A stretch of DNA of 36,711 nucleotides from an uncultured Caulobacterales bacterium (GTDB taxonomy: Bacteria; Pseudomonadota; Alphaproteobacteria; Caulobacterales; Caulobacteraceae), in assembly GCA_903900155.1 (NCBI GenBank), contig CAIUMD010000039.1, positions 1 through 36,711 of the forward strand. Direction: 5' to 3'. Made by a program: the position numbers and the translations under genes. How positions within the stretch are numbered: position 1 is the stretch's first letter; each line of letters begins with the position of its first letter. Positions 1 through 8,693 of the stretch are shown piece by piece. A model generated the notes under the pieces. That model made no database searches. It was not told the DNA's origin and saw nothing but the letters and a program-made list of their open reading frames with translations.

Positions 1-83
1 CGACAAGCTCAGGATGAGGTTTCTACTGATACCGCGTCAAAAGTAGCCCGCATCCTGAGCTTGTCGAAGGACGAGGGCGGACC
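1..83. repeat. Extragenic palindromic repeat, copy A (truncated by window start)
   Basis: Long imperfect inverted repeat whose right arm carries CATCCTGAGCTTGTCGAAGG and whose left arm carries CGACAAGCTCAGGATGAGG. Between them is a smaller CTACT...AGTAG inverted repeat. Two relatives lie at 29521-29632 and 30148-30241. It ends about 10 bases from the stop codon of the minus-strand MaoC-fold gene, so it lies in that gene's 3' untranslated region and would fold in the transcript. The left end is cut by the window. Confidence 0.8.
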
Positions 84-91
84 CGCTGAGA

Positions 92-484
92 CTACCGCGC
101 GAAGATGCTGCGGGTCAGGCACGAGAAGACCAGGCGCCCGGCCTCGTCCAGGAGGTCGTGCTGGGCGATGACGATGCCCTTGCCTTCGCCGACCGGGTCC
201 TTGCCCATCACGGTCATGCGGCCGCGCAACAGCTCGCCGACGGGCGGGTTGCGCATCCAGCGCAGGGCGTCGACGCCCAGGCGCTTGGTCTGCGGCCAGG
301 CGGCGCTGGCCTCGACGTCCAGGCGGGTCCAGATGGCGAAGACCATGCCGTCCGGCGCGCCGTTTTCGGCCGGCCAGCCGGGGGTGAAGGCGGTGATGAA
401 CGCCTCCAGCGCCTTGGCGTCGACGGCGCGCGAGCCCAGGTTGACGACCTGGCCGATCTCGATGTCGTCGAAGGCGGCGGGCAT
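92..484 (-). CDS. MaoC-like hot-dog fold protein, apparently lacking the catalytic motif
   Basis: Predicted cytoplasmic protein of 130 residues. The ATG at 484 is chosen because a GGAG lies about 8 bases upstream; a longer frame reaches 559 but adds residues unlike the family. The opening (FDDIEIGQVV) and the closing strands resemble MaoC/(R)-specific enoyl-CoA hydratases. Where those enzymes carry an Asp-x4-His pair, this protein reads FTPGWPAENG and no such pair is visible, so it may not be a hydratase. It is divergent from the DsbD-family gene at 601, sharing a 116-base upstream region. A second, complete MaoC protein is at 29634-30086, and both genes have the same palindromic repeat straight after the stop. 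The fold is moderately sure; the function is open. Confidence 0.72.
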   Translation of the reverse strand: MPAAFDDIEIGQVVNLGSRAVDAKALEAFITAFTPGWPAENGAPDGMVFAIWTRLDVEASAAWPQTKRLGVDALRWMRNPPVGELLRGRMTVMGKDPVGEGKGIVIAQHDLLDEAGRLVFSCLTRSIFAR

Positions 485-600
485 GGGCGGCTCCGGCTGA
501 TTCTCCGAAAGACTGTCGGCCGCGTCTTGGCCATTGTCGAGACAGCTCCGGAAGTCCATGTGTTCGTCCGCAGTCGTTTTTACTTCCCCCGGACCCGCTC

Positions 601-2751
601 ATGTTCCTCAAGAGAGCCGTTCTCGCCCTGCAAACCCTGCTGGCGGCGACCTTGTTGGCCGGCGCCGCGATCGCGGGCCCCGTGGTCAATTCGGGGCACA
701 TCGAGTCCGAGCTGGTCGCCCAGGAGAGCGGCATCGCGCCGGGCGGCACGATCTATGTGGCCCTGCGCCAGAAGATCATTCCCGGCTGGCACACCTATTG
801 GCGCAATCCTGGCGACGCGGGCGAGGCGACCAGGATCGCCTGGACCCTGCCGCAGGGCTGGACCGCCGGCGACATGGTCTGGCCGACGCCGCAGAAGGCC
901 AAGCTGGGTCCGTTGCTCGACTACGCCTACGAGGGCGAGGTCCTCATCCCCGTGCCGATCAGCGCGCCGGCCGACGCCCAGGTCGGGACCACGATCAGCC
1001 TGACCGCCGACGTCGCCTATCTGGTCTGCGAGCAGGTCTGCGTGCCCGAGGACGCCAAGCTGACCCTGCTGCTGCCGGTCGTGGCCGGCGCGGCGGGCGC
1101 CGATCCCAAGTGGGGCCCGGTGATCGCCGACGTCCTGGCCAAGGCGCCCAAGCCCGCGGGCCTGAAGGCGGTGTTCAAGCTGGATGGGCAGAGCCTGAAG
1201 CTGGCCGTCACCGGCGGTCCGTTGAAGGGCGCCGACATGGCCGGGGCCTATTTCTTTCCCTATTCGCCCAAGGTCATCGAGCACGCCGCCGAGCAGGTCA
1301 TCGACCGCGGTCCAGAGGGCCTGACCCTGACCCTGAAGCCGGGCTATGACTTCGTCGGCGGCGGTACGCCTCCCGCCGAGCTGCAAGGCGTGATCGCCAC
1401 CAAGGGCGGGGCCTGGGAGGTCACCGCCACGGCGGGTGAGCCGCCCGCGACCGCCGCCGGCCTGGGCGCGCCGCCGGCCCAGACCGCGCCGGCGACCGGG
1501 ACTTCGGGCGGCCTGGTCGGCGCCCTGGTCTTCGCCTTCCTGGGCGGGCTGATCCTGAACCTGATGCCGTGCGTGTTCCCCGTGCTGTCGATGAAGGCCG
1601 CCAGCCTGGCCGGCCACGCCCATGACGCCGGCAAGACCCGCCTGCAGGGCCTGGTCTTCCTGCTGGGTGTCGTCGCCACCTTCCTGGTCCTGGCCGGCCT
1701 GCTGCTGGCCGTGCGGGCCGGTGGCGCGGCGGTGGGCTGGGGCTTCCAGCTGCAGTCGCCGCTGGTCATCGCGGGCCTGGCTTTGCTGATGCTGCTGGTG
1801 GCCCTGAACATGTCGGGCGTCTGCGAGATCGGAACCTCGGTGCAGAATGTCGGCTCGGGCGCCTCGGCCCAGGGCGGCGCGACCGGCGCCTTCTTCACCG
1901 GCGCCCTGGCCGTCGTCGTGGCCGCCCCGTGCACCGCGCCCTTCATGGCCGGCGCCCTGGGCTATGCCCTGACCCAGCCGGCGGTCATTTCGCTGGCGGT
2001 GTTCCTGGCCTTGGCGCTGGGCTTCGCCGCGCCCTTCGTGGCCGTGGCCTTCATCCCGGGCCTCTTGAAGCTCTTGCCGCGTCCCGGCGCCTGGATGGAC
2101 GTGCTGAAGAAGGGCCTGGCCTTCCCGATGTACGGCGCGGCCCTGTGGCTGGTCTGGGTGTTCGCCCAGCAGTCGGGACCGCTGTCTCTGGCCCACCTGC
2201 TGGCCGCCGGCGTGCTGGCCGCCTTCGGGGCCTGGCTCTATGGCCTGGGCCAAGCGCGTCGGGCTTCGGGCAAGCCGGCCCTGGTCTCGATCCTGGTCGC
2301 CCTCGTGTCCATGGGTCTGGCTATCGCCATCGCGACCTTCGGCGCGCTGCACGCCGCGCCGCCGGCCGCCACGGCCTCGGCCGAGGCGCCGACCGGTCCG
2401 GGCCTGGCCGCCGAGGTGTGGTCGCCCGAGAAGGTCGCCGAGCTGCAAGCCGCCGGTCGTCCGGTGCTGGTCGACTTCACCGCCGCCTGGTGCGTGACCT
2501 GCCAGGTCAACGAGAAGGTGGCGCTGTCGGGCTCGAAGGTCGCCGACGCCTTCAAGGCCCAGAACGCCGTCTATCTGAAGGCCGATTGGACCAATCGTGA
2601 TCCGGTGATCGCCAAGGCGTTGGCGGAGTTCAACCGCGTCGGCGTGCCGCTGTACGTGATCTATCCCAAGAACGGCGGCCAGCCGGTCATCCTGCCCCAG
2701 CTGCTGACCGAGGGCCTGGTGATCGAGGCGATCGAGAAGGCGGGCGCTTAG
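601..2751 (+). CDS. Thiol:disulfide interchange protein, DsbD/ScsB family
   Basis: Inner-membrane protein of 716 residues that moves reducing power from cytoplasmic thioredoxin to periplasmic thiol proteins. Order: signal peptide (about 1-22); periplasmic N-terminal DsbD-type domain with a CEQVC pair (Cys143, Cys147); about eight membrane segments from roughly 300 to 590, with the two channel cysteines in LMPCVFP (Cys324) and APCTAPF (Cys444); and a C-terminal thioredoxin domain with WCVTC (Cys631, Cys634). All three redox-active pairs are present. The C-x3-C spacing in the first domain differs from E. coli DsbD (C-x5-C) and fits the broader ScsB-like group. The stop overlaps that of the convergent lipoprotein gene. 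An exported redoxin two genes away is a plausible substrate (inference). Confidence 0.93.
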   Translation: MFLKRAVLALQTLLAATLLAGAAIAGPVVNSGHIESELVAQESGIAPGGTIYVALRQKIIPGWHTYWRNPGDAGEATRIAWTLPQGWTAGDMVWPTPQKAKLGPLLDYAYEGEVLIPVPISAPADAQVGTTISLTADVAYLVCEQVCVPEDAKLTLLLPVVAGAAGADPKWGPVIADVLAKAPKPAGLKAVFKLDGQSLKLAVTGGPLKGADMAGAYFFPYSPKVIEHAAEQVIDRGPEGLTLTLKPGYDFVGGGTPPAELQGVIATKGGAWEVTATAGEPPATAAGLGAPPAQTAPATGTSGGLVGALVFAFLGGLILNLMPCVFPVLSMKAASLAGHAHDAGKTRLQGLVFLLGVVATFLVLAGLLLAVRAGGAAVGWGFQLQSPLVIAGLALLMLLVALNMSGVCEIGTSVQNVGSGASAQGGATGAFFTGALAVVVAAPCTAPFMAGALGYALTQPAVISLAVFLALALGFAAPFVAVAFIPGLLKLLPRPGAWMDVLKKGLAFPMYGAALWLVWVFAQQSGPLSLAHLLAAGVLAAFGAWLYGLGQARRASGKPALVSILVALVSMGLAIAIATFGALHAAPPAATASAEAPTGPGLAAEVWSPEKVAELQAAGRPVLVDFTAAWCVTCQVNEKVALSGSKVADAFKAQNAVYLKADWTNRDPVIAKALAEFNRVGVPLYVIYPKNGGQPVILPQLLTEGLVIEAIEKAGA

Positions 2752-3479
2752 CGCTTCTTCTCGCCGCCGAACGGCAGCCGTTCCTTGACCTTGTCGATCG
2801 GGGTCTTGGTGACGACGACCGGCGGCGGGATCACCGGGGTCTCGATCTTGATCGGATAGGCGCGCCAGCCGGTCTGGATCAGTTGGTTGAAGCCCTGGCA
2901 CTTGGGCAGGTAGCGGACCATGCCGGTGCGCGGCTTGGCGAACGGCGCGAACTGCATGAGGTTCTGGCGCTTGGGATCGACGAAGCGCCAGTCGGTCGGC
3001 AGGCCATAGCCCTTCTCGCCGCCCAGCCGCACGGCCTGGTAGGCGAGGTTGGCCTGGAACGGCGTCACGCCGTAGCGGATCATGGCCCGCAGGAAGATGG
3101 CGTCGGCCTCCTCGCGCCTGCCCGGCTCGCCGATCGTGTAGAGCCAGTCGTGGACGATGGCGGCGCGGGCGGTCGGGCCCTGCGGATCGACGAAGCCCTG
3201 GCCGTACCAGGGCACGCTGGCGAAGTCGGTGACGTACCAGCGCGGCACCACGATGACCTTGCCCGTCTCGACGTCGCAATAGGGGAACTCGGCGTCCAGG
3301 GTGAACAGCTTGCGGCCGTCCTTGGTCTGGTTGAACAGCATGATCGGCTGCGGCGTCAGCGAGCTGGGCGGCGTCGGCGCGACGACCGGCACGTAGACGG
3401 TGGTGTTCGTCTCGGTGGCGCAGGCCGCCAGGAGCAGGCCGGAGCCGATGACGGCGGCGAGGGTCTTGGTGCGGGACAT
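2748..3479 (-). CDS. DUF1353-type lipoprotein
   Basis: Predicted lipoprotein of 243 residues. The ATG at 3479 gives a short basic start, a hydrophobic stretch and the lipobox LLAAC at about residue 19, so the mature protein would be lipid-anchored. No good ribosome binding site is seen, and an upstream start at 3539 would bury the signal peptide; start confidence is therefore moderate. The middle (VPRWYVTDFASVP, then IVHDWLY and a run of basic and aromatic residues) matches DUF1353, a family also found in phages, whose function I do not know. The C-terminus is a proline- and lysine-rich tail. The stop codon overlaps that of the DsbD-family gene, so the two are transcribed tail to tail. Confidence 0.75.
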   Translation of the reverse strand: MSRTKTLAAVIGSGLLLAACATETNTTVYVPVVAPTPPSSLTPQPIMLFNQTKDGRKLFTLDAEFPYCDVETGKVIVVPRWYVTDFASVPWYGQGFVDPQGPTARAAIVHDWLYTIGEPGRREEADAIFLRAMIRYGVTPFQANLAYQAVRLGGEKGYGLPTDWRFVDPKRQNLMQFAPFAKPRTGMVRYLPKCQGFNQLIQTGWRAYPIKIETPVIPPPVVVTKTPIDKVKERLPFGGEKKR

Positions 3480-3651
3480 CGAGCGAGGAGAGCAGGGGGA
3501 GGTTGCAGACGTTCTGAGCGTCGCGGCCCCTTGGATCAAGCAAGAATGGCGAAGTTTCGGCGCCCGGGCTCATGTATCTGCGACCATTTCGCAGAACTTC
3601 GATCTGTGAGATGGTCTCGCGCGGGGGAGCCTTCGAAGCTGGAGAACCGAC

Positions 3652-4254
3652 ATGTCGATCACTCGCCGTCTCGTGGCCGCCGGCCTGCCGCTCGCGGCCC
3701 TGGTCCCCGCCGCGGCCCATGCCCGGCCCGCGCCCGCGTTCACCGCCGTCGACGCCGACGGCAAGACCCGCTCGCTGTCGGAATTCCGCGGCAAGACCGT
3801 GGTGCTGGAGTGGGTCAACGAGGGCTGCCCCTATGTGAAGAAGCACTATTCGGGGAACATGCAGGGCCTGCAGCAGGCCGCCCGCAATGACGGCGTGGTG
3901 TGGCTGACCATCGCCTCGTCGGCCCCCGGCAAGCAGGGCTATTTCGACGCGCCCGCCGCCAAGACCTGGATGGAGGCCAAGGGCGCCCAGCCGACGGCCC
4001 TCCTGCTGGACGGCGATAACAAGGTGGCCACGCTCTACAAGGCCAAGACCACGCCGCACATGTTCGTCATCGATAAGACCGGCGCGGTCGTCTACGAGGG
4101 CGCGATCGACACCATCCCGACCAGCAAGGTCGAGGACCTTCCGAAGGCCAAGAACCTGGTCGCCGCCGCCCTGGCCGACGTCAAGGCCGGCCGCAAGGTG
4201 GCGACGCCGTTCGAGACGCCCTACGGCTGCTCGGTGAAATACAAGGACGCCTAA
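3652..4254 (+). CDS. Exported redoxin of the AhpC/TSA-thioredoxin fold
   Basis: Protein of 200 residues with a signal peptide ending near the ALVPAAAHA cleavage region (about residue 24), so periplasmic. The ATG at 3652 has a GGAG 8 bases upstream. The redoxin fold is marked by the opening PAFTAVDADGK, the strand TVVLEW and the motif GCPYVKKHY with Cys59, then TPHMFVIDKTG around 140-150, the cis-proline region of thioredoxin-like proteins. A second cysteine is Cys193 near the C-terminus. The PxxxTxxC motif of classical peroxiredoxins is absent, so peroxidase activity is possible but not shown. It would need a periplasmic electron source, and the DsbD/ScsB-type reductase at 601-2751 is an obvious candidate. 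Its stop overlaps that of the next, convergent gene. Confidence 0.85.
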   Translation: MSITRRLVAAGLPLAALVPAAAHARPAPAFTAVDADGKTRSLSEFRGKTVVLEWVNEGCPYVKKHYSGNMQGLQQAARNDGVVWLTIASSAPGKQGYFDAPAAKTWMEAKGAQPTALLLDGDNKVATLYKAKTTPHMFVIDKTGAVVYEGAIDTIPTSKVEDLPKAKNLVAAALADVKAGRKVATPFETPYGCSVKYKDA

Positions 4255-4745
4255 GCCGCCGGCTGCGGCGGCGCGGTGATCACTTCGACATTGTCGTTCA
4301 GCAGGTAGGACATGTCGCGCAGCGCCAGGTCCTGCTCCTTGGCGGTCTTGGCCGCGCTCATGGCGGTCAGCTTCTCGGGCAGGTCCTGGCTGATGCCGCG
4401 CAGGATGCACTTGAGATCGTCGGTCGCGCCGCGTTCCTTCAGCGTCAGGTGGCCCTTCATGTCGAGGGCCGCCAGCTCGCCGATCTGTTTCGAGAAGCGG
4501 TCGAAGTCCTTGAAGGCCCGAGGCGGCGCCGTCGGGGGCGGGCTGTCGGCCGCCGCGCGGTAGGAATCGACCCACGCCCGCAGCTGGGACGCGCGCTTGA
4601 CGATGTCCTTGAACAGGGGCTCGCCGGCCACCGACGGCGGGGCGGCGGGCTGCTGCAGCACCGCTGGCGCGGGAGCCGCAGCCTGCCCCGGATTGAACGA
4701 CGCCATCCAGAGCATGGCGGAAAAGGCGACGGCGTCGCAGGACAT
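4251..4745 (-). CDS. Hypothetical protein, possibly exported
   Basis: I do not recognise this 164-residue protein. The ATG at 4745 is preceded by GGGAG with good spacing; an in-frame TTG at 4760 is a weaker choice. The N-terminus is short and hydrophobic and is followed by an Ala/Pro-rich stretch (about 20-40), which looks like a weak signal peptide plus linker. The rest (about 45-155) is predicted helical with mixed charges and one cysteine, in DDLKCIL. It is divergent from pgi at 4849 and convergent with the redoxin gene, whose stop codon it overlaps. Nothing in its context assigns a role. Confidence 0.6.
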   Translation of the reverse strand: MSCDAVAFSAMLWMASFNPGQAAAPAPAVLQQPAAPPSVAGEPLFKDIVKRASQLRAWVDSYRAAADSPPPTAPPRAFKDFDRFSKQIGELAALDMKGHLTLKERGATDDLKCILRGISQDLPEKLTAMSAAKTAKEQDLALRDMSYLLNDNVEVITAPPQPAA

Positions 4746-4848
4746 GGGGTGCTCCCGCAAAAAACGTCATTGGTCTGCCATGACGTGGCGGCAGCCGTTT
4801 GATAAGCCGCTTCGCGTAAACACCGATTTACCAAAAGGACGTCTCTGC

Positions 4849-6468
4849 ATGGCCGACCTCGACACCGCCTGGACCCGCCTGGAAGCCGCCGCCAAGGCCG
4901 CAGGCGAAAAGCGCATCGTCGAGTTCTTCGATCACGAGCCTGGAAGGCTCGAAGCGCTCACCTTGGACGTCGCCGGCCTGCATCTCGATCTCTCCAAGCA
5001 GAGCTGGGACGAAGCCGGCCTGGAAGCCGCGCTCGACTTGGCCCACGCGGCCGATGTCGAAGGCGCCCGGGCCCGGATGTTCGGCGGCGAGGCGATCAAT
5101 TCGTCCGAGGGCCGGGCGGTGCTGCACACGGCGCTCCGCGCGCCGGCCGACGCCGACGTCAAGGCGCTGGGCCAGCCGGTCATGGCCGAGGTCGAGAGCG
5201 TCCGCGCCCGGATGAAGGCCTTCGCCGACGCCGTCCGCTCGGGCCAGATCAAGGGCGCGACCGGCAAGCCGTTCAAGGCCATCCTGCACATCGGCATCGG
5301 CGGTTCGGACCTGGGCCCGCGTCTCCTCTGGGACGCGCTGCGGCCGATGAAGGCCCAGATCGACCTGCGCTTCATCGCCAATGTCGACGGCGCCGAGTTC
5401 GCGCTGACGACGGCCGACATGGACCCGGAAGAGACCCTGGTCATCGTCGTCTCCAAGACCTTCACGACGCAGGAGACCCTGGCCAACGCCACGGCCGCCC
5501 GCGCCTGGCTGGTCGAGGCGCTGGGCGAGACCGGCGCCAATCAGCACCTGGCCGCCATCTCGACCGCGCTGGACAAGACGGCTGCGTTCGGGGTGCCGGA
5601 CGAGCGGGTGTTCGGCTTCTGGGACTGGGTCGGCGGTCGGTATTCGCTGTGGTCCTCCGTCAGCCTGTCGGTCGCCGTGGCCTGCGGCTGGGACGTCTTC
5701 CAGGGCTTCCTGGACGGCGGCGCGGCCATGGACGAGCACTTCCGCAGCGCGCCGCTGGAGAAGAACGCCCCGGTCCTGGTCGCCCTGGCCCAGATCTTCA
5801 ATCGCAACGGCCTGGACCGCCGCGCCCGCTCGGTCGTGCCCTATTCGCACCGCCTGCGTCGCCTGGCCTCGTTCCTCCAGCAGCTGGAGATGGAGAGCAA
5901 CGGCAAGTCGGTCGGCCCGAACGGCCAGCCGGCCGCCCGCGGTACGGCGACGGTGGTGTTCGGCGACGAGGGCACCAACGTCCAGCACGCCTATTTCCAG
6001 TGCATGCACCAGGGCACGGACATTACCCCGATGGAGCTGATCGGCGTCGCCAAGTCGGACGAAGGTCCGGCCGGCATGCATGAGAAACTGCTCTCCAACC
6101 TCCTGGCCCAGGCCGAGGCCTTCATGGTCGGCCGCACGACGCAAGATGTGGTCGCCGAGCTGAAAGCCAAGGGGCTCCCGGACGCCGAGATCGCGACCCT
6201 GGCGCCCCAGCGCACCTTCGCCGGCAACCGCCCCTCGACCCTGGTGGTCCTGGAGCGCCTGACGCCGGCGACCTTCGGCGCCCTGATCGCCCTGTACGAG
6301 CACAAGACGTTCGTCGAAGGCGTGATCTGGCGGATCAACAGCTTCGACCAGTGGGGCGTCGAGCTGGGCAAGGTGATGGCGGGTCGCATCCTGCCCGAAC
6401 TGGAAAGCGGGGCGACGGGCCAGCATGACCCCTCGACGAGCGCGCTGATCGAGCGGCTCCGTAAATAA
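4849..6468 (+). CDS. pgi: Glucose-6-phosphate isomerase
   Basis: Interconverts glucose 6-phosphate and fructose 6-phosphate in the cytoplasm. The 539-residue length is normal for the family. The phosphate-binding segment HIGIGGSDLG is at 147-156. PROSITE-type signature 1 (DWVGGRYSLWSSVS) is at 259-272. The catalytic glutamate in MESNGK is Glu349, the catalytic histidine in MHQGT is His387, and signature 2 contains Lys508 (VELGKVMA). These match the Glu, His and Lys of characterised isomerases. The ATG at 4849 is chosen because it begins the conserved N-terminus and has AAAGGAC upstream; the frame is open further upstream but that part overlaps the divergent gene. A block of hairpins follows the stop. 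Confidence 0.97.
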   Translation: MADLDTAWTRLEAAAKAAGEKRIVEFFDHEPGRLEALTLDVAGLHLDLSKQSWDEAGLEAALDLAHAADVEGARARMFGGEAINSSEGRAVLHTALRAPADADVKALGQPVMAEVESVRARMKAFADAVRSGQIKGATGKPFKAILHIGIGGSDLGPRLLWDALRPMKAQIDLRFIANVDGAEFALTTADMDPEETLVIVVSKTFTTQETLANATAARAWLVEALGETGANQHLAAISTALDKTAAFGVPDERVFGFWDWVGGRYSLWSSVSLSVAVACGWDVFQGFLDGGAAMDEHFRSAPLEKNAPVLVALAQIFNRNGLDRRARSVVPYSHRLRRLASFLQQLEMESNGKSVGPNGQPAARGTATVVFGDEGTNVQHAYFQCMHQGTDITPMELIGVAKSDEGPAGMHEKLLSNLLAQAEAFMVGRTTQDVVAELKAKGLPDAEIATLAPQRTFAGNRPSTLVVLERLTPATFGALIALYEHKTFVEGVIWRINSFDQWGVELGKVMAGRILPELESGATGQHDPSTSALIERLRK

Positions 6469-6471
6469 CCC

Positions 6472-6613
6472 CCTTCTCCCCTTGCGGGAGAAGGTGTCGC
6501 CCCGGACTTGATCCGGGGTGACGGATGAGGGGTTGGAAGGCCTGTCCGACAGGCTCGCGCGACCCCTCGCCCGACCCGCTGCGCGGGCCACCCTCTCCCG
6601 CAGGGGGAGAGGG
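6472..6613. repeat. Cluster of GC-rich extragenic hairpins between convergent genes
   Basis: Fills the gap between the pgi stop and the stop of the convergent TonB-dependent receptor. It holds a CCTTCTCCCC/GGGAGAAGG hairpin at 6472-6494, a perfect CCCCGGA-cttga-TCCGGGG hairpin near 6501-6519, CCTGTC-c-GACAGG at 6541-6553, and CCCTCTCCC/GGGAGAGGG at 6591-6613. The first and last are related to each other. Such palindromes recur between genes in Caulobacteraceae and could act as bidirectional transcription terminators; this role is inferred. Confidence 0.75.
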
Positions 6614-6620
6614 AATTTCG

Positions 6621-8693
6621 TCAGAACGTCTTGCGCACCCGCAGGCTCACGAAGGTCCGCGGATTGATCTCGCGGTCCTCGACATAGGCCACGGCCCGTT
6701 CCGTCGCACGGTTGGCGAAGACCGTGCGGCGGATCGTGAAGTCGTCCCACAGGTTCAGCTGGGCGCGGATCGCCAGGGTCGGGGTCGGCTTGTACTCGGC
6801 GAAGGCCTCGTAATAGTTCGAGCCGCGCCACACGTTGGTCTGGTCGACGTCATAGGTGCCCTGGCCCAGCAGCGGCAGCCAGTTGATCCCCCACTGGGTC
6901 TTGTACTTCACGAGATCCTGGGTGAAGCCGATATTGGCCTGGGTCGGGCGGACGCCCGAGATCGGCCGGTCCTTGCCGGTCGTCGGGTCCTTCACGTGCG
7001 TTTCGTTCCAGTCGTTCTTGAACGTGAAGCGGCCGCCCTTGACGCCGAACCTGTCGACCGGGATGACGATGTTGACCGATAGCTTGTCCAGGGTCGCGTC
7101 GCCGATATTGCCCGTCGCCGACAGGCCGTCCGGCAGGGGCAGACGGTCGATCACGCCGATGATCTCGTCGTGGCGATACGCGACCGAGACGATGCCCTCG
7201 CCCCAGAAGCGGCGCTCATAGCTGACCTCGGTGATCCAGCGCTGCTCGGGCTTGAGGTCGACATTGCCGCCATAGACGGTGCTGTCGCCCAGGTTGGACG
7301 AGGCGGCGAAATCGCCGAAGTTCAATTGGCCCAGTTGGCGCTCGAAGCGGAAGCGGAACTGATTGTTGGCCTTGGGCGTCCAGGTCGCCTGGAAACGCGG
7401 CTTGGCGTAAAAGAAGCTCTCCTTGTTGGACGCGTCGCCCGACTGCTTGATCGTCGAGGTCTCCAGCCGCAGGCCGCCTTCCAGGGTCAGCTTGGGATCG
7501 ACCCGCCAGGTCGCCTTCGTAAACGCCTCGCCGCGCAGCTCCTCGACCTTCACCGAGGCCGAGGGCAGGGCCACGCCCACGCCGCCGACGCTGTAGGCTT
7601 GGCGGACGTCCAGCATGTTGTAGGCGCCCTCGGCGCCCGCCTCGATCGTCAGGGCCTTGGAGACCTCGTGGCGCACCAGGCCGCGCACGATGGATTCGGA
7701 GCGGTCGCCGTCGGCCACGAAGCGCGCTTGCGGATCCTTGACGCCCGACAGGGTCTGGTCGCTGGTCGAGACGTTGTCGAAGTTCTCGAAGCTGTGGATG
7801 GCGCGGGTTTCCAGGTTCCACTTCGGGGCCAGCGGCCGGGTATAGGTCAGGCCCAGCTCGCCCGAATGGCTCTCCTCGGCATAGGCGCTGCGGCGGAAGG
7901 CGACGGGCGAGGAGAACTCCTGCCATTCCTGCCAGTCGTTGCGGCCATAACGCGCCGTGGCCTCCAGCTTGCCGCCGGCCACCGGGCCGGTGAAGTTGCC
8001 GCGGATCGAGCGCCCGCCGCCCCAGCCGTCATTGATGAAGGCCTCGTCGCGGATCAGCTTGCCCGCGCCGTCGTGGCGCACATTGCGGCCCACGCCGTTG
8101 CTGTCGCTCATGCCCGTGCCGTCGCTGAGCGTCACGCCCCAGCTCCTGTCGCCGTTGGTCGAGGTGAACTGGTAGCTGCCGCCATAGATGTCGTGGCCGC
8201 CGTCGAAATGGATCGAGTTCAGGGTCAGGATCTGCTGGCGGCTGACGCCCTTCTTCAGCACCACGTTCACGACGACCGCATAGCCCTGCATGTCGACGCC
8301 CGGGACGCCGCCGCGGATCAGTTCGATGTGGTCGACGCGGTCGGCCGGCGTGCGCGAGAGGACGTTCGAACCGGTGTCGTTCTTGGAGGCCGGGCGGCTG
8401 CCGTTGATCAGGATGTTACCGACCGCGCCCTCGAAGCCGCGCGTCCCCGCGCCGTCATTGACCGAGAACCCCGGCACCCGCTGGACCATCTCCAGCGCCG
8501 TGTTCGGGCGCTGGGCGGCGAAGAACGCCGGCTGGAACACCAGCACCCCGGTCGCGGCCGGCTCGGCCACGGGCGGCGCGGCGATCTGTTCGGCGGTCTG
8601 CGCCGTTTCGCCGGCCGAAGTCTCGCCAGCATGAGCCGTACCGGCGAGCAGCAGCATCGTGGCCGACGTGGCCAGCAGAATGGACTTGGTCAT
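6621..8693 (-). CDS. TonB-dependent outer-membrane receptor
   Basis: Outer-membrane receptor of 690 residues. The ATG at 8693 has GAGGGGAA upstream; a GTG three bases further out is less likely. A signal peptide ends at AHA (about residue 22). The plug domain (about 50-160) contains VPGFSVNDGAGTRG, GNILINGSRP and VDHIELIRGG, characteristic of TonB-dependent receptors, and is followed by a beta-barrel ending in a terminal phenylalanine (RKTF). No obvious TonB box was identified. The ligand is unknown. The pgi neighbour faces it from the other strand, so a sugar link is only a guess. Its upstream region (8694-8890) carries a DnaA-box match. Confidence 0.92.
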   Translation of the reverse strand: MTKSILLATSATMLLLAGTAHAGETSAGETAQTAEQIAAPPVAEPAATGVLVFQPAFFAAQRPNTALEMVQRVPGFSVNDGAGTRGFEGAVGNILINGSRPASKNDTGSNVLSRTPADRVDHIELIRGGVPGVDMQGYAVVVNVVLKKGVSRQQILTLNSIHFDGGHDIYGGSYQFTSTNGDRSWGVTLSDGTGMSDSNGVGRNVRHDGAGKLIRDEAFINDGWGGGRSIRGNFTGPVAGGKLEATARYGRNDWQEWQEFSSPVAFRRSAYAEESHSGELGLTYTRPLAPKWNLETRAIHSFENFDNVSTSDQTLSGVKDPQARFVADGDRSESIVRGLVRHEVSKALTIEAGAEGAYNMLDVRQAYSVGGVGVALPSASVKVEELRGEAFTKATWRVDPKLTLEGGLRLETSTIKQSGDASNKESFFYAKPRFQATWTPKANNQFRFRFERQLGQLNFGDFAASSNLGDSTVYGGNVDLKPEQRWITEVSYERRFWGEGIVSVAYRHDEIIGVIDRLPLPDGLSATGNIGDATLDKLSVNIVIPVDRFGVKGGRFTFKNDWNETHVKDPTTGKDRPISGVRPTQANIGFTQDLVKYKTQWGINWLPLLGQGTYDVDQTNVWRGSNYYEAFAEYKPTPTLAIRAQLNLWDDFTIRRTVFANRATERAVAYVEDREINPRTFVSLRVRKTF

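Noticed and set aside
580..4770. A minus-strand open frame of about 1396 codons
   Set aside because: It is antisense to the DsbD-family gene and the redoxin, with no coherent domain and a glycine/arginine/glutamine-rich composition typical of GC-rich shadow frames. It also mixes fragments of the two real minus-strand genes in other frames.
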